NCBI RefSeq assembly: GCF_003293595.1
Contig: NZ_CP022162.1
Coordinates: 404,346-468,345, forward strand
Origin: Microbacterium sp. PM5
Lineage (GTDB): Bacteria; Actinomycetota; Actinomycetes; Actinomycetales; Microbacteriaceae
DNA: 64,000 nt
Direction: 5' to 3'
Numbering within the stretch: position 1 is the first letter of the stretch; each line of letters starts with the position of its first letter. This document shows positions 52,940-61,421 of this stretch, piece after piece. The translations under genes and the position numbers were made by a program. A model generated the notes under the pieces. The model ran no database searches and was not told the DNA's origin. It was given only the letters and a program-made list of their open reading frames with translations.

Positions 52940-54067
52940 TCACCGCTTCGTCGACACCGTCACCGTGAACTTCGGATCGCGGGAGACCTGATGCGTCGGC
53001 CCCACCACGCGCTCGAGCGTGGCGCGATATCGAAGCGGCGAGTTCCACACGCACCACAGCTGCCCGCCGGGCGCGAGAACCCGTGCGGCGTCGGCGAACA
53101 GGCGCGCCGCGATCGTCGTGGTCAGTGCGGCACCGGAATGAAACGGGGGATTCAGGGCGATGAACGACGCGCTCGCGGCGGCGCGTTCCTCCAGACCGTC
53201 CGCGCGCGCGACGCGGACTCGATCGCTCAGTGCGTTCGCTGCCACGGTCGCCGTAGCCGAGGCAACCGCCGCTGCCGACTGATCGCTCGCGTACACGTGC
53301 GCGGACGGATGCCGCCGCGCGAGCCACGCGCCCACGATGCCGGTGCCGCAGGCGAGATCGATCCAAGGGTCCTCGGCAGTGCCGCCCCCGGGAGAGCGGG
53401 GTGCGGCGTCGAGCGCGCTCAGCAGCGCCCGCGTCCCGATGTCCAGGCGAGCGCCCGCGAAGACCCCGCCGAAGGCGCGCACCTCCACGTCGTCGACGCG
53501 CGCGGCGGCGGGCACCGGGTCGCGACCGTCGTGCGGGCCTCGGGCGATCAGCGCCCGAGACTTCTGGCGGGCGTGAGTGACATCGACCGTCGTGAAGAAC
53601 GCGCGCAGCACGTCGTTCATCGCGACGCTCATGTGCTTGATGCGGCCCCCGGCCACCACGGTGACATCGGATCTCGCGTGCGCCGCGATCAGTCCGGCGA
53701 CATCGCGCAGCGCGTCCAGAGAGCGCGGCAGGCGCATCAGCACGACGCGCGCGCCGGCGACCAGAGCCGCGTCCAGGGGGCCGGAGGAGATCTGCTCGGC
53801 CAGTCCCAGCGTGACGGCGTTGGAGAGCAGCGCCCTCTCACCCAGGACGGCGTCCTGGTGCACGCGCACCGCGGAGGCGCCGTCGTGGGCCGCTCCGAGG
53901 GCGAGGGCGCCGTAGGCGTCGCCGACGACGGCGATCTCACCGGCGCGGGCGCCGGTGCGCACAGCGGCCGACTCGTCGAGGATCAGGCGGTCTGCGGCAT
54001 CCACCGCACCGAGACCCTCGCCCTCGACGTCGGGCGCGCGCCGAAGCCGCTCGAACGGCAGGGTCAC
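52940..54067 (-). CDS. RsmC/RlmG-like class I methyltransferase
   Basis: 375 residues from GTG 54067. The N-terminal half is a degenerate methyltransferase-like domain as in RsmC/RlmG; the C-terminal domain has W-I-D-L-A-C-G-T-G-I-V-G near 245 (SAM motif I) and the catalytic N-P-P-F in I-A-L-N-P-P-F-H-S-G near 306. These enzymes methylate guanines of 16S or 23S rRNA. Its start overlaps the stop of the DUF4921 gene (GTGA), so they are co-translated. Confidence 0.87.
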   Translation of the reverse strand: MTLPFERLRRAPDVEGEGLGAVDAADRLILDESAAVRTGARAGEIAVVGDAYGALALGAAHDGASAVRVHQDAVLGERALLSNAVTLGLAEQISSGPLDAALVAGARVVLMRLPRSLDALRDVAGLIAAHARSDVTVVAGGRIKHMSVAMNDVLRAFFTTVDVTHARQKSRALIARGPHDGRDPVPAAARVDDVEVRAFGGVFAGARLDIGTRALLSALDAAPRSPGGGTAEDPWIDLACGTGIVGAWLARRHPSAHVYASDQSAAAVASATATVAANALSDRVRVARADGLEERAAASASFIALNPPFHSGAALTTTIAARLFADAARVLAPGGQLWCVWNSPLRYRATLERVVGPTHQVSRDPKFTVTVSTKR

Positions 54068-55356
54068 GACCCCTCCGCGTATCGCAGGACCGCGTCGGCT
54101 GGTGTGCACTCATCGCCGATGCGGATGCCGTCGGCGAGCCGTCCCGCCTTGCGCAGCTCCTGCAATCCCGCCACGGTGCGCCGGCGCAGCTCCCACGGAT
54201 CGATCGTGTTGACGTAGATCTTCGTGCCGCCTTCGAAGCCGGCCGGGGTGGAGATGCGCCACTTGAGCACCACTCGCCAGGGCATGGGCCACGGCGCGCC
54301 CGGCGGACGATAGTGCCACTCTTCGTTGGTCGGCACGTGCACTCCGGTCGCGGCGTGCAGCGCGTGCAGCAGGTCGGACACGGCGCGGGTCTCGGCGTCC
54401 GTGTGCTCCTGCGGCAGGTTCGCCGCCGACGTCGAGAAGATCTCGAACGCCGGGTAGCGGTGCCCGACGCCCGCGAAGGCGACGGCGCCGTCCGTCGCCG
54501 CGACGACGAGACCCTCCGACACCGCGAGATCGGCGATCTCATGCTGGTACAGCCCACGGTCGTGGGACAGCAGGCGCAGCTCGTGATCGACCTGCGGCCC
54601 GTGATCATCGATCGCGACGAGCTGCTTGTGCAGGTGCTCGAACGAGGCGCCCGCCGGACGCAGCCAGTTCTGGAAGACGCTCACGTACGCGGCGTTCGGC
54701 TGCGCGGCCTGGATCTCGGCCAGTGCCTGCACGGTGAAGGCGACGTAGGCCGCATGCTCGTCGGGGCTCAGCGTTCCCGCCGACGCCAGCTCGGCATCCG
54801 TGCTCGCACCGTCAACCACATGACGACGGGCGACGACCACGTCGTGGGAGCCGCCGAGCAGGTCCAACGCCGCCTCTTCGAGGCTGGTTTCGGCACCGGC
54901 CGCGCGGGCGCGGATCTCGGCGAGCTTCTCCATGTGCACGCGTCCCACGGGATCGGACAGATACTCCTCGGCCCACTGCACGATGCCGGTCGGTTGCCGG
55001 TAGCCGTGGTTCTCTCGCCAGTACTCCGCCGACACGATCTCGAACAGGTTGCCGAAGCGGCGGAACTCGGCGACGGAGTCGTTCAGCGCGTGGGCCGGCA
55101 CCCGGCGAACCTCCTCGAAGCGCGGGCCGATCAGTCGGGCCTTCTCGGGCGTCGTCTCGAGGTAGCGATCCACGCAGAACGCACACAGACGACGGTCCTC
55201 GCCGGGCCCGAGATGGTGCACATCCTCGCGGGGTGCGCTGAGGGGGCGGTTCGCCCGACCCGGAACCGTCCAGACCCGCGTGCCGGTGAGGGGGCCGATC
55301 TGCTTGACGGTGCCGTCGGGCAGGCGCCGGATCGCTCGTGGTGCTCCGTCGCTCAT
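54064..55356 (-). CDS. DUF4921 family protein, HIT/GalT-like
   Basis: 430 residues. C-A-F-C near residue 59 could bind zinc, and S-F-E-H-L-H-K-Q near 238 resembles the H-x-H core of galactose-1-phosphate uridylyltransferases in the HIT superfamily. So a nucleotidyl-transferase or hydrolase is plausible, but the substrate is unknown. ATG 55356 is six bases after TAGGCT (55363-55368, minus strand). Divergent from the DoxX-like gene and coupled to the methyltransferase. Confidence 0.85.
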   Translation of the reverse strand: MSDGAPRAIRRLPDGTVKQIGPLTGTRVWTVPGRANRPLSAPREDVHHLGPGEDRRLCAFCVDRYLETTPEKARLIGPRFEEVRRVPAHALNDSVAEFRRFGNLFEIVSAEYWRENHGYRQPTGIVQWAEEYLSDPVGRVHMEKLAEIRARAAGAETSLEEAALDLLGGSHDVVVARRHVVDGASTDAELASAGTLSPDEHAAYVAFTVQALAEIQAAQPNAAYVSVFQNWLRPAGASFEHLHKQLVAIDDHGPQVDHELRLLSHDRGLYQHEIADLAVSEGLVVAATDGAVAFAGVGHRYPAFEIFSTSAANLPQEHTDAETRAVSDLLHALHAATGVHVPTNEEWHYRPPGAPWPMPWRVVLKWRISTPAGFEGGTKIYVNTIDPWELRRRTVAGLQELRKAGRLADGIRIGDECTPADAVLRYAEGS

Positions 55357-55362
55357 GCCTCC

Positions 55363-55385
55363 AGCCTATCGAGGCGGGGCATACT
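55363..55385. promoter_or_regulatory. divergent leaderless promoter pair
   Basis: TAGGCT (55368-55363, minus strand) is six bases before the DUF4921 ATG, and CATACT (55380-55385) six bases before ATG 55392 of the DoxX-like gene. The two -10 elements are only 11 bases apart, so polymerases firing in the two directions must compete. Confidence 0.5.
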
Positions 55386-55391
55386 GGCCTC

Positions 55392-55772
55392 ATGAAGACC
55401 TTCGCGCGATGGCTCTTGGCCGCTGGCATGATGTTCGCCGGCCTGTCCCACCTGTTCTGGGCTCGTCGGGAGTTCCAGGCGCAGGTCCCCGACCTCGTCA
55501 CCGATGTCCTGCCGATCGACAAGGACGGCGTGGTGGTCGCGTCCGGCGCGGTGGAGATCATGCTCGGAGCTGCTCTGATCGTGCTGCCGACGGAGCGCAG
55601 GCGCGTCGGTTCCCTCCTCGCCGCGTTCTTCATCGCGATCTTCCCCGGCAACCTCGCGCAGGCCATGGATCGGCGCCCGGCCTTCGGCCTGGACAGCGAC
55701 GCTGCTCGCCTGACGCGCCTGCTCTTCCAGCCGCTGCTGGTCGCCTGGGCCCTGCTCGCGACCCGAGATTGA
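55392..55772 (+). CDS. DoxX-like membrane protein
   Basis: 126 residues with four hydrophobic helices: W-L-L-A-A-G-M-M-F-A-G-L-S-H-L-F-W near residue 7, V-V-V-A-S-G-A-V-E-I-M-L-G-A-A-L, L-L-A-A-F-F-I-A-I-F-P-G-N near 80, and a C-terminal helix. G-x-x-H-L-F and the G-A-x-E-I motif are typical of DoxX/DoxD-like proteins, often linked to redox or envelope functions. Followed by the terminator at 55782-55815. Confidence 0.8.
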   Translation: MKTFARWLLAAGMMFAGLSHLFWARREFQAQVPDLVTDVLPIDKDGVVVASGAVEIMLGAALIVLPTERRRVGSLLAAFFIAIFPGNLAQAMDRRPAFGLDSDAARLTRLLFQPLLVAWALLATRD

Positions 55773-55781
55773 GACGACAGA

Positions 55782-55815
55782 GGGAGGGGTGGATGCCACG
55801 GCATCCACCCCTCCC
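55782..55815. terminator. bidirectional terminator
   Basis: A perfect 15-bp stem (GGGAGGGGTGGATGC with GCATCCACCCCTCCC) and 4-base loop followed by TTT, between convergent DoxX-like and MHS genes. Confidence 0.85.
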
Positions 55816-55825
55816 TTTCACGTGC

Positions 55826-57208
55826 TCAGCGCGTGGCGGGCATCCGCACCGTGCCCGTCTCGGCGACCAGGCGTTCGCGATCCACGCGGTCGAGATCGTG
55901 CAGGGAGCTGCCCTTGGTCTCGCGCATCGAGACGACGGCGATCAGGGTGATGGCGGCGGCGACCGCCAGATACAGCGCGACGGGGATGTAACTGCCCGAG
56001 GCCGACAGCAGCGCTGTCGCGATGATCGGCGCGAGTGAGCCGGCGACGATGGACGTCACCTGGTAGCCGAGCGAGACGCCCGAGTAGCGCATGCGCGTCG
56101 GGAACATCTCCGACATGATCGCCGGCTGGGGCGCGTACATGAACGAGTGGATCACCAGGCCCAGGCAGATCGCCAGGATGATGATCGCGGGCTCTTTCGT
56201 GTTGAACATGGGAAAGGCGATGAAGCCCCACGCCGCTGCTCCGACCGTGCCGATCGCGTACACCGGCTTTCGGCCGATGCGGTCGGCGAGAGCCCCGACC
56301 AGCGGGATGACGATCATGTGGACGATGTGCGCGATCACCAGCATGCCGAGGATCTCGGCGGTGTTCACGTCCAACGCGATCTTCAGGTACGTGATCGAGA
56401 AGGTGACCACGAGGTAGTACATGATGTTCTCCGCGAAGCGCAGACCCATCGCGGTGAGCACGCCGCGCGGGTAGCGGCGGACGACCTCGAACACGCCGTA
56501 GCGATCGTGCTTCTGCTCCTCCGCCTCTTTCTGCGCCTCCAGGAAGATCGGCGCATCGCTGATCTTGGTGCGGATGTAGTAGCCGATCGCCACGATCACC
56601 ACCGACAGCCAGAAGCCGACGCGCCAGCCCCAGGCGAGGAACGCCTCGGCGGAGAGGGTGCGGCTGAGCACGAGCAGCACGACAGTCGCGACGAGGTTGC
56701 CGATCGGCACGGCCGCCTGGGGAAACGATGCCCAGAAGCCGCGGGTCCTGTCGGGGGAGTGCTCGGCCACCAGCAGCACGCCGCCGCCCCATTCGCCACC
56801 GACGGCGAAGCCCTGGGCGAAGCGCAGCAGCACCAGCAGCGCCGGTGCCCAGTAGCCCACCTGCTGGAAGGTCGGCAGGCACCCCATGAGGAAGGTCGCC
56901 ACCCCGACGAGGACGATGGCCAGCTGCAGCAGCTTCTTGCGACCGTACTTGTCGCCGAAGTGACCGAAGACGATGCCGCCGAGGGGGCGGGCGACGAACC
57001 CGACCGCATACGTGACGAATGCCGCGATGATGCCCGCATACGGATCGTCGGACGGCGGGAACATGATCAGGTTGAACACGAGCGTGGCCGCGGTGGCGTA
57101 GAGGAAGAACTCGTACCACTCGACGATCGTGCCGGCCATCGAGGCGCTGACGACGCGGCGGAGACCGGACTGCGGGGGCGTGCGGTGCGAAGCGGTCGCT
57201 GAAACCAT
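55826..57208 (-). CDS. MHS-family MFS transporter (metabolite:H+ symporter)
   Basis: 460 residues from ATG 57208 with AAGGAGGT upstream. About 12 membrane helices; M-A-G-T-I-V-E-W-Y-E-F-F-L-Y near residue 23, G-D-K-Y-G-R-K-K near 86 and Q-G-F-A-V-G-G-E-W-G-G near 131 are signatures of the MHS group (ShiA/ProP/KgtP). Takes up organic acids or osmolytes with protons. The promoter upstream contains a clear operator. Confidence 0.9.
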   Translation of the reverse strand: MVSATASHRTPPQSGLRRVVSASMAGTIVEWYEFFLYATAATLVFNLIMFPPSDDPYAGIIAAFVTYAVGFVARPLGGIVFGHFGDKYGRKKLLQLAIVLVGVATFLMGCLPTFQQVGYWAPALLVLLRFAQGFAVGGEWGGGVLLVAEHSPDRTRGFWASFPQAAVPIGNLVATVVLLVLSRTLSAEAFLAWGWRVGFWLSVVIVAIGYYIRTKISDAPIFLEAQKEAEEQKHDRYGVFEVVRRYPRGVLTAMGLRFAENIMYYLVVTFSITYLKIALDVNTAEILGMLVIAHIVHMIVIPLVGALADRIGRKPVYAIGTVGAAAWGFIAFPMFNTKEPAIIILAICLGLVIHSFMYAPQPAIMSEMFPTRMRYSGVSLGYQVTSIVAGSLAPIIATALLSASGSYIPVALYLAVAAAITLIAVVSMRETKGSSLHDLDRVDRERLVAETGTVRMPATR

Positions 57209-57260
57209 GCGCTGATACCTCCTTGTAGAGCGCGATGCGACGAGGGATGCCGCGCCGTGG

Positions 57261-57289
57261 ACGCTACCTGAAAAGTGATTCAGGTACAA
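57261..57289 (-). promoter_or_regulatory. promoter of the MHS transporter with built-in operator
   Basis: On the minus strand TTGTAC (57289-57284) and TAGCGT (57266-57261) are separated by exactly 17 bases. The spacer holds a perfect inverted repeat TACCTGAA-N6-TTCAGGTA (57265-57286 in plus coordinates), overlapping both elements, so a repressor there would block transcription. The binding regulator is not identified. Confidence 0.6.
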
Positions 57290-57347
57290 GGTTCAGCGCT
57301 GCACAGTGCCTGTGCACGCGTGCACCGACGGGCGCACGCAGGCTCCG

Positions 57348-58004
57348 CTATGCGCGTCGACGCACGTACCGGTGCTCGGGGCGCCCCGTGGTGCCGTAGC
57401 GCAAACGCACGTCCACGATCCCGCGGGTCGCCAACGTCGCGAGGTGGCGCTGCGCAGTGGCGCGCGAGACACCCGCCCGGTCGGCGATCTCCGCCGCCGA
57501 GGACTCGTCGTCGCCGAGCGCGCCCAGGATCACCCGCTCGGTCGCCGATCGTGACACTGACGACGTGTCGCCGCCCGCGTGCAGGATGCCGAGCGCTCGA
57601 TCGATCTCGTCCTGCGACACGCTGCGCTCCTCGTCGAGCACGTTGCGAAAGCGCGCGTAGCGATCGAGGACCTCCACGAGGGCGCGCCGCTCGAACGGCT
57701 TCACGAGGTAGCCGAGCGCTCCGGCGCGCAGGGCGCGGCGCACCGTCAGCGCGTCGGTCGCGGCCGAGAGCACGAAGGCGTCGATCGGGTTCTCGCGGAC
57801 GAATGCGATCCCGTCGCCGTCGGGCAGGTACGCGTCGACGAGCAGAAGATCGGGGCGTTCTGTGCGGACGGCGGCGGTCGCGTCGGCGAGCGTGCGCACC
57901 GGTGCGAGGGCGTGGTAGCCGGGGCGCTCGGCCACGATCTCGCGATGCAGCCCGGCGACGCGGAAGTCGTCGTCGACGACGAGGACGCGAAGGGGAGTGG
58001 TCAT
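57348..58004 (-). CDS. CitB/DcuR-family response regulator
   Basis: 218 residues from ATG 58004, overlapping the kinase stop (ATGA). Receiver domain: V-V-D-D-D near residues 8-12, phospho-acceptor Asp in L-L-V-D-A-Y near 54, and the late L-V-K-P-F near 102. The C-terminal region has a winged HTH (A-E-I-A-D-R-A-G-V-S-R-A-T-A-Q-R-H-L) like CitB/DctR. Likely activates the divergent citrate transporter. Confidence 0.9.
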   Translation of the reverse strand: MTTPLRVLVVDDDFRVAGLHREIVAERPGYHALAPVRTLADATAAVRTERPDLLLVDAYLPDGDGIAFVRENPIDAFVLSAATDALTVRRALRAGALGYLVKPFERRALVEVLDRYARFRNVLDEERSVSQDEIDRALGILHAGGDTSSVSRSATERVILGALGDDESSAAEIADRAGVSRATAQRHLATLATRGIVDVRLRYGTTGRPEHRYVRRRA

Positions 58005-59719
58005 GAGGGGGGATCCCTTCGGTCGATGAATCGATCGGGTACGGGCCCGGCGTCGGAGGAGCCACCACCGAGGGCATCTCCCAGAACGCCGCACAACCGG
58101 GCACCGAACACCGCCCCCGTGAGCGCGGACGTCCCCGCGGCCTCGATGAGCCAGACGTCGCCCCCACGGCGGCGCGCCAGCTCGCGCGACAAGGGAAGGC
58201 CGACGCCGAGTCCGTGCACCCGGTCGGTTTCGGGAGCGGGTCGACGCCCGCGCGAGAAGAGATCCGCTTCGGCGTCCACACCGGCGTCCACACCGGCGCC
58301 GGAGTCGGCGACGGTGAGGACCAGATCGTGCCCGTCGCCGAAGCATCCGATCTCGACGCGGCGCGGCGCAGGCCCTTCGACAGCGGCTCGGATCGCGTTG
58401 TCGACGAGGTTGCCGAGCACGGCGGCCACATCCTCCACCTCGACCAGGTGCGCCAACAGCAGCGACTCCGGGTCGACGGAGACCCGTACGCCGCGCTCTC
58501 CCGCCTCGAGACCGTGCGCGCCGATGAGGGCGTGCAGCAGGCCGTCGCCGATGCGATCGATGTTCTCGACCGGGTAGTCGACGGGCCCGCGATGCAGCTG
58601 CTCGCCGAGGAACTCGCGAGCCTCGCCCGGGCGGTCGGCGTCGAGCATGCCGACGGCGACGTGAAGGCGGTTCGCGAACTCATGCCGCTGCACACGCAGT
58701 GCCCCGGTCATGGCCCGCACGGTGTCCAGCCGTTCGCTGAGCGCAGCGACGTCCGTGCGATCGCGGACGATCAGCACGGTGCCGAGGTTCCGCCCGGCGT
58801 GACGCACGGGCTGCGCGTCGGCATAGAGCACCCGGTCGCCCACGACCACCGCCTCACTCGCGGTGCCGTCTCGAGCCGCGGTGACGATCGCGGGGGCGAC
58901 GCCCAGCTGCTCCAACGTCGTGCCCGAGGGGTCGCCGAGTTGCAGCATCCGCCGCGCCGCATCGTTGCAGAGGCGCACGACGCCGCGGTCGTCCAGCGCC
59001 ACGACCCCGTCGCCGACGCCGTCGAGGACGGCGGCCTGGTTCTGCACCAGGGCGACGAGCTCTTCCGGCTGCAGACCCAGCGTGAGCCGCTCCCACCGTC
59101 GTCGCAGCACGATCGCGGCGATCGCTGCCAGCAGCACGCCGGCGCCGGCCGCTGCGGCGATGCCGCCGAGCAGCGCCGGCAGGTCGTCGAACACGCTGGA
59201 GGGTTCGAAGCCCACGCTCACCTCGCCGACCGGGGCGGCACCCGCGGGGTGGGTGCCGTCGGCGCCCGGGGGCCAGATGGGCACCTTCGCACGCGCCGAG
59301 ACGCCGAGCGTGCCCTGCTGCCATGTCACGACCTCGTTGCCGGCGAGCACCTCGCGGAAGTCGGTGCTGACGGGCCGGCCGAGCAGCGCGGGATCGGGAT
59401 GCGCCAGACGGATGCCGTGGTCGTCGGTGATCACGACGAAGAGGGTGCCGGTGTGCGCGGTGACATCGGCGGCCAGTTCCTGCAGCGGACCGCCCGACAG
59501 ATCCGCGCCGCGGGGTGTGCCGGGATCGGCGCTGATCTCGGTGACCTCGGCGCGCACCTGCGGGTCGACGGCGATCGTGCGGGCGATGTTCAGCGCGGAG
59601 GTCTCGGCCGCTGCCCGCAGCTGCTGGACGCCCAGAAGTACAAAGACGAGAACGCACACGGCGACGACCGCGATCACCGTGGTCAGTTGCACGAGCATCA
59701 CCCGCGTCGCGAACCTCAT
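58001..59719 (-). CDS. CitA/DcuS-family sensor histidine kinase
   Basis: 572 residues from ATG 59719. Membrane helix at about 8-30, extracytoplasmic sensor domain with I-T-D-D-H-G-I-R-L-A-H-P-D-P near 105 (the citrate/dicarboxylate-sensor PAS signature), second membrane helix near 200, a cytoplasmic PAS domain, then Q-R-H-E-F-A-N-R-L-H near 345 with the phosphorylated His, and an ATPase domain with L-G-N-L-V-D-N-A-I-R and G-L-G-V-G-L-P. A 4-residue tandem (G-V-D-A twice) sits in the ATP lid. Pairs with the response regulator. Confidence 0.92.
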   Translation of the reverse strand: MRFATRVMLVQLTTVIAVVAVCVLVFVLLGVQQLRAAAETSALNIARTIAVDPQVRAEVTEISADPGTPRGADLSGGPLQELAADVTAHTGTLFVVITDDHGIRLAHPDPALLGRPVSTDFREVLAGNEVVTWQQGTLGVSARAKVPIWPPGADGTHPAGAAPVGEVSVGFEPSSVFDDLPALLGGIAAAAGAGVLLAAIAAIVLRRRWERLTLGLQPEELVALVQNQAAVLDGVGDGVVALDDRGVVRLCNDAARRMLQLGDPSGTTLEQLGVAPAIVTAARDGTASEAVVVGDRVLYADAQPVRHAGRNLGTVLIVRDRTDVAALSERLDTVRAMTGALRVQRHEFANRLHVAVGMLDADRPGEAREFLGEQLHRGPVDYPVENIDRIGDGLLHALIGAHGLEAGERGVRVSVDPESLLLAHLVEVEDVAAVLGNLVDNAIRAAVEGPAPRRVEIGCFGDGHDLVLTVADSGAGVDAGVDAEADLFSRGRRPAPETDRVHGLGVGLPLSRELARRRGGDVWLIEAAGTSALTGAVFGARLCGVLGDALGGGSSDAGPVPDRFIDRRDPPS

Positions 59720-59818
59720 CTGGTGAGCATAATGCGCTGAACTCGCGTTGCGCGCAGAAGTCCACGCAATGAGAGATAGCGCGCGCGGGCGGGGCGAGAT
59801 CCCTAGAGTCGCGGAATC

Positions 59819-59841
59819 CGGTCGACGAGGCGCGTCGACCG
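59819..59841 (+). promoter_or_regulatory. inverted repeat in the leader of the citrate transporter gene
   Basis: CGGTCGAC-N7-GTCGACCG, a perfect 8-bp inverted repeat 17 bases before ATG 59859. A -10-like TAGAGT lies at 59802-59807, so this repeat would be in the transcript leader or act as a downstream operator. Confidence 0.4.
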
Positions 59842-59858
59842 CAGACGAAGGAGTCGAG

Positions 59859-61394
59859 ATGCCCCCTGTTCTCACGTCACTCGCGGCCGCGGCCGACGAG
59901 GGCTACGACCTGGCGTTCACGCCGTCGGACGGCGTGCTGGTCGTGCTCGGGTTCACGATGGTGCTCACGTTCATGGCGCTGATCATGACGCGCCGACTGA
60001 CCCCCATGGTCGCCTTGATCGTGGTGCCGACGATCTTCGGCCTGTTCGCCGGCGCCGGCTTCGGTCTGGGCGACATGGTCATCGACGCGATCAAGTCCAT
60101 GGCACCCACCGCCGCCCTGCTCATGTTCGCGATCATGTACTTCGGGATCATGATCGACGTCGGCCTGTTCGACCCGCTCATCCGTCTGATCACCCGCGTG
60201 CTCGGCGACGACCCCGCGAAGGTGGTGCTGGGCACCGCGCTGCTCGCCGGTGCGGTGTCGCTGGACGGTGACGGCTCGACGACGTTCATCATCACGACCT
60301 CGGCGATGCTGCCGATCTATCTGCGTCTCGGCATGAGCCCCGTGGTGCTCACGTGTGTCGCCGGACTCATGAACGGCACGCTCAACATCGTGCCGTGGGG
60401 CGGTCCCACCGTGCGCGCGGCATCCGCCCTTTCGCTGCAGCCGACGGACATCTTCGTGCCCATGCTCCCGTCGCTCGCGACGGGTCTGGTGATCTCGTTG
60501 GGCTTCGCCTGGTTCCTCGGGCTCGGCGAGCGTCGCCGTCTCGCCGGGTCGATCGACACCACCCGCATCGAGTCGACCCGCGGCGACGGCATCTTCGGCG
60601 CGCCCCGACTGTTCCGCGGCGCCGAGCCGAAGCCCGGTGCTGCCGCGACGCTGCGCACCGGCAACATCGTCACCGTGCGGGGAGCCCGCGGTGCGGTCGC
60701 CGCCACCGCGCTGGTGGATGCCGCCGACACCGCCATGGCCGACACCATGCTCGACCCGAACCGGCCCACGCTGCGCCCGCGTCTGATCTGGTTCAACCTC
60801 GCGCTGACCGTCGTCGTCATGGTGCTGCTGGTGCTCGACCTGTTCCCGCTGGCGTTCGTCTTCATGGTCGGTGCGGCGATCGCGCTGATCGTCAACTTCC
60901 CGAAGCTCAAGGGCCAAGCCGACGAGATCGTCGCCCACGCGCCCTCGATCGTCGGGGTCGTATCGATGGTCCTCGCCGCGGGTGTGCTGGTCGGCGTCCT
61001 CAACGGCACCGGGATGGTGACGGCGATGGCGTCGTGGATCACCGCGGTGATCCCCGCCGAGATGGGCCCCTTCCTTGCGGTCATCACGGGCGTGCTGTCG
61101 ATCCCGTTCACGTTCTTCATGTCGAACGATGCGTTCTACTTCGGCATCCTGCCGGTGCTGGCCGAAAGTGCCTCGCACTTCGGCATCGCGCCCGTCGAGA
61201 TGGCACGCGCCTCCATCACCGGGCAGCCCGTCCATCTGCAGAGCCCGCTCGTTCCCGCGATCCTGCTGCTGGTGTCGCTGGCGAACGTCAACCTCGGCGA
61301 TCACCACAAGAAGGTGCTGTGGCGGGCCGCGCTGGTCTCATTGGCGATGCTCGCCGTCGGCGTTCTGGTGGGCGTGATCCCGCTCGCCGCCTGA
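59859..61394 (+). CDS. CitMHS-family citrate:cation symporter
   Basis: 511 residues from ATG 59859 with GAAGGAG upstream. About 12 membrane helices and a hydrophilic central loop around residues 225-300. Signature segments: M-Y-F-G-I-M-I-D-V-G-L-F-D-P near 100, L-D-G-D-G-S-T-T-F-I-I near 136, N-I-V-P-W-G-G-P near 175, and F-F-M-S-N-D-A-F-Y-F near 420. Imports citrate complexed to divalent metal ions with protons. Divergent from the CitAB-like system, which most likely induces it. Confidence 0.93.
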   Translation: MPPVLTSLAAAADEGYDLAFTPSDGVLVVLGFTMVLTFMALIMTRRLTPMVALIVVPTIFGLFAGAGFGLGDMVIDAIKSMAPTAALLMFAIMYFGIMIDVGLFDPLIRLITRVLGDDPAKVVLGTALLAGAVSLDGDGSTTFIITTSAMLPIYLRLGMSPVVLTCVAGLMNGTLNIVPWGGPTVRAASALSLQPTDIFVPMLPSLATGLVISLGFAWFLGLGERRRLAGSIDTTRIESTRGDGIFGAPRLFRGAEPKPGAAATLRTGNIVTVRGARGAVAATALVDAADTAMADTMLDPNRPTLRPRLIWFNLALTVVVMVLLVLDLFPLAFVFMVGAAIALIVNFPKLKGQADEIVAHAPSIVGVVSMVLAAGVLVGVLNGTGMVTAMASWITAVIPAEMGPFLAVITGVLSIPFTFFMSNDAFYFGILPVLAESASHFGIAPVEMARASITGQPVHLQSPLVPAILLLVSLANVNLGDHHKKVLWRAALVSLAMLAVGVLVGVIPLAA

Positions 61395-61421
61395 GGGCGG
61401 TTGCTGCGCGGTCGACGGGCA

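Noticed and set aside
58260..58310. Short tandem repeat in the kinase gene as a phase-variable tract
   Set aside because: It is a single 12-base in-frame duplication that adds four residues and cannot shift the frame.
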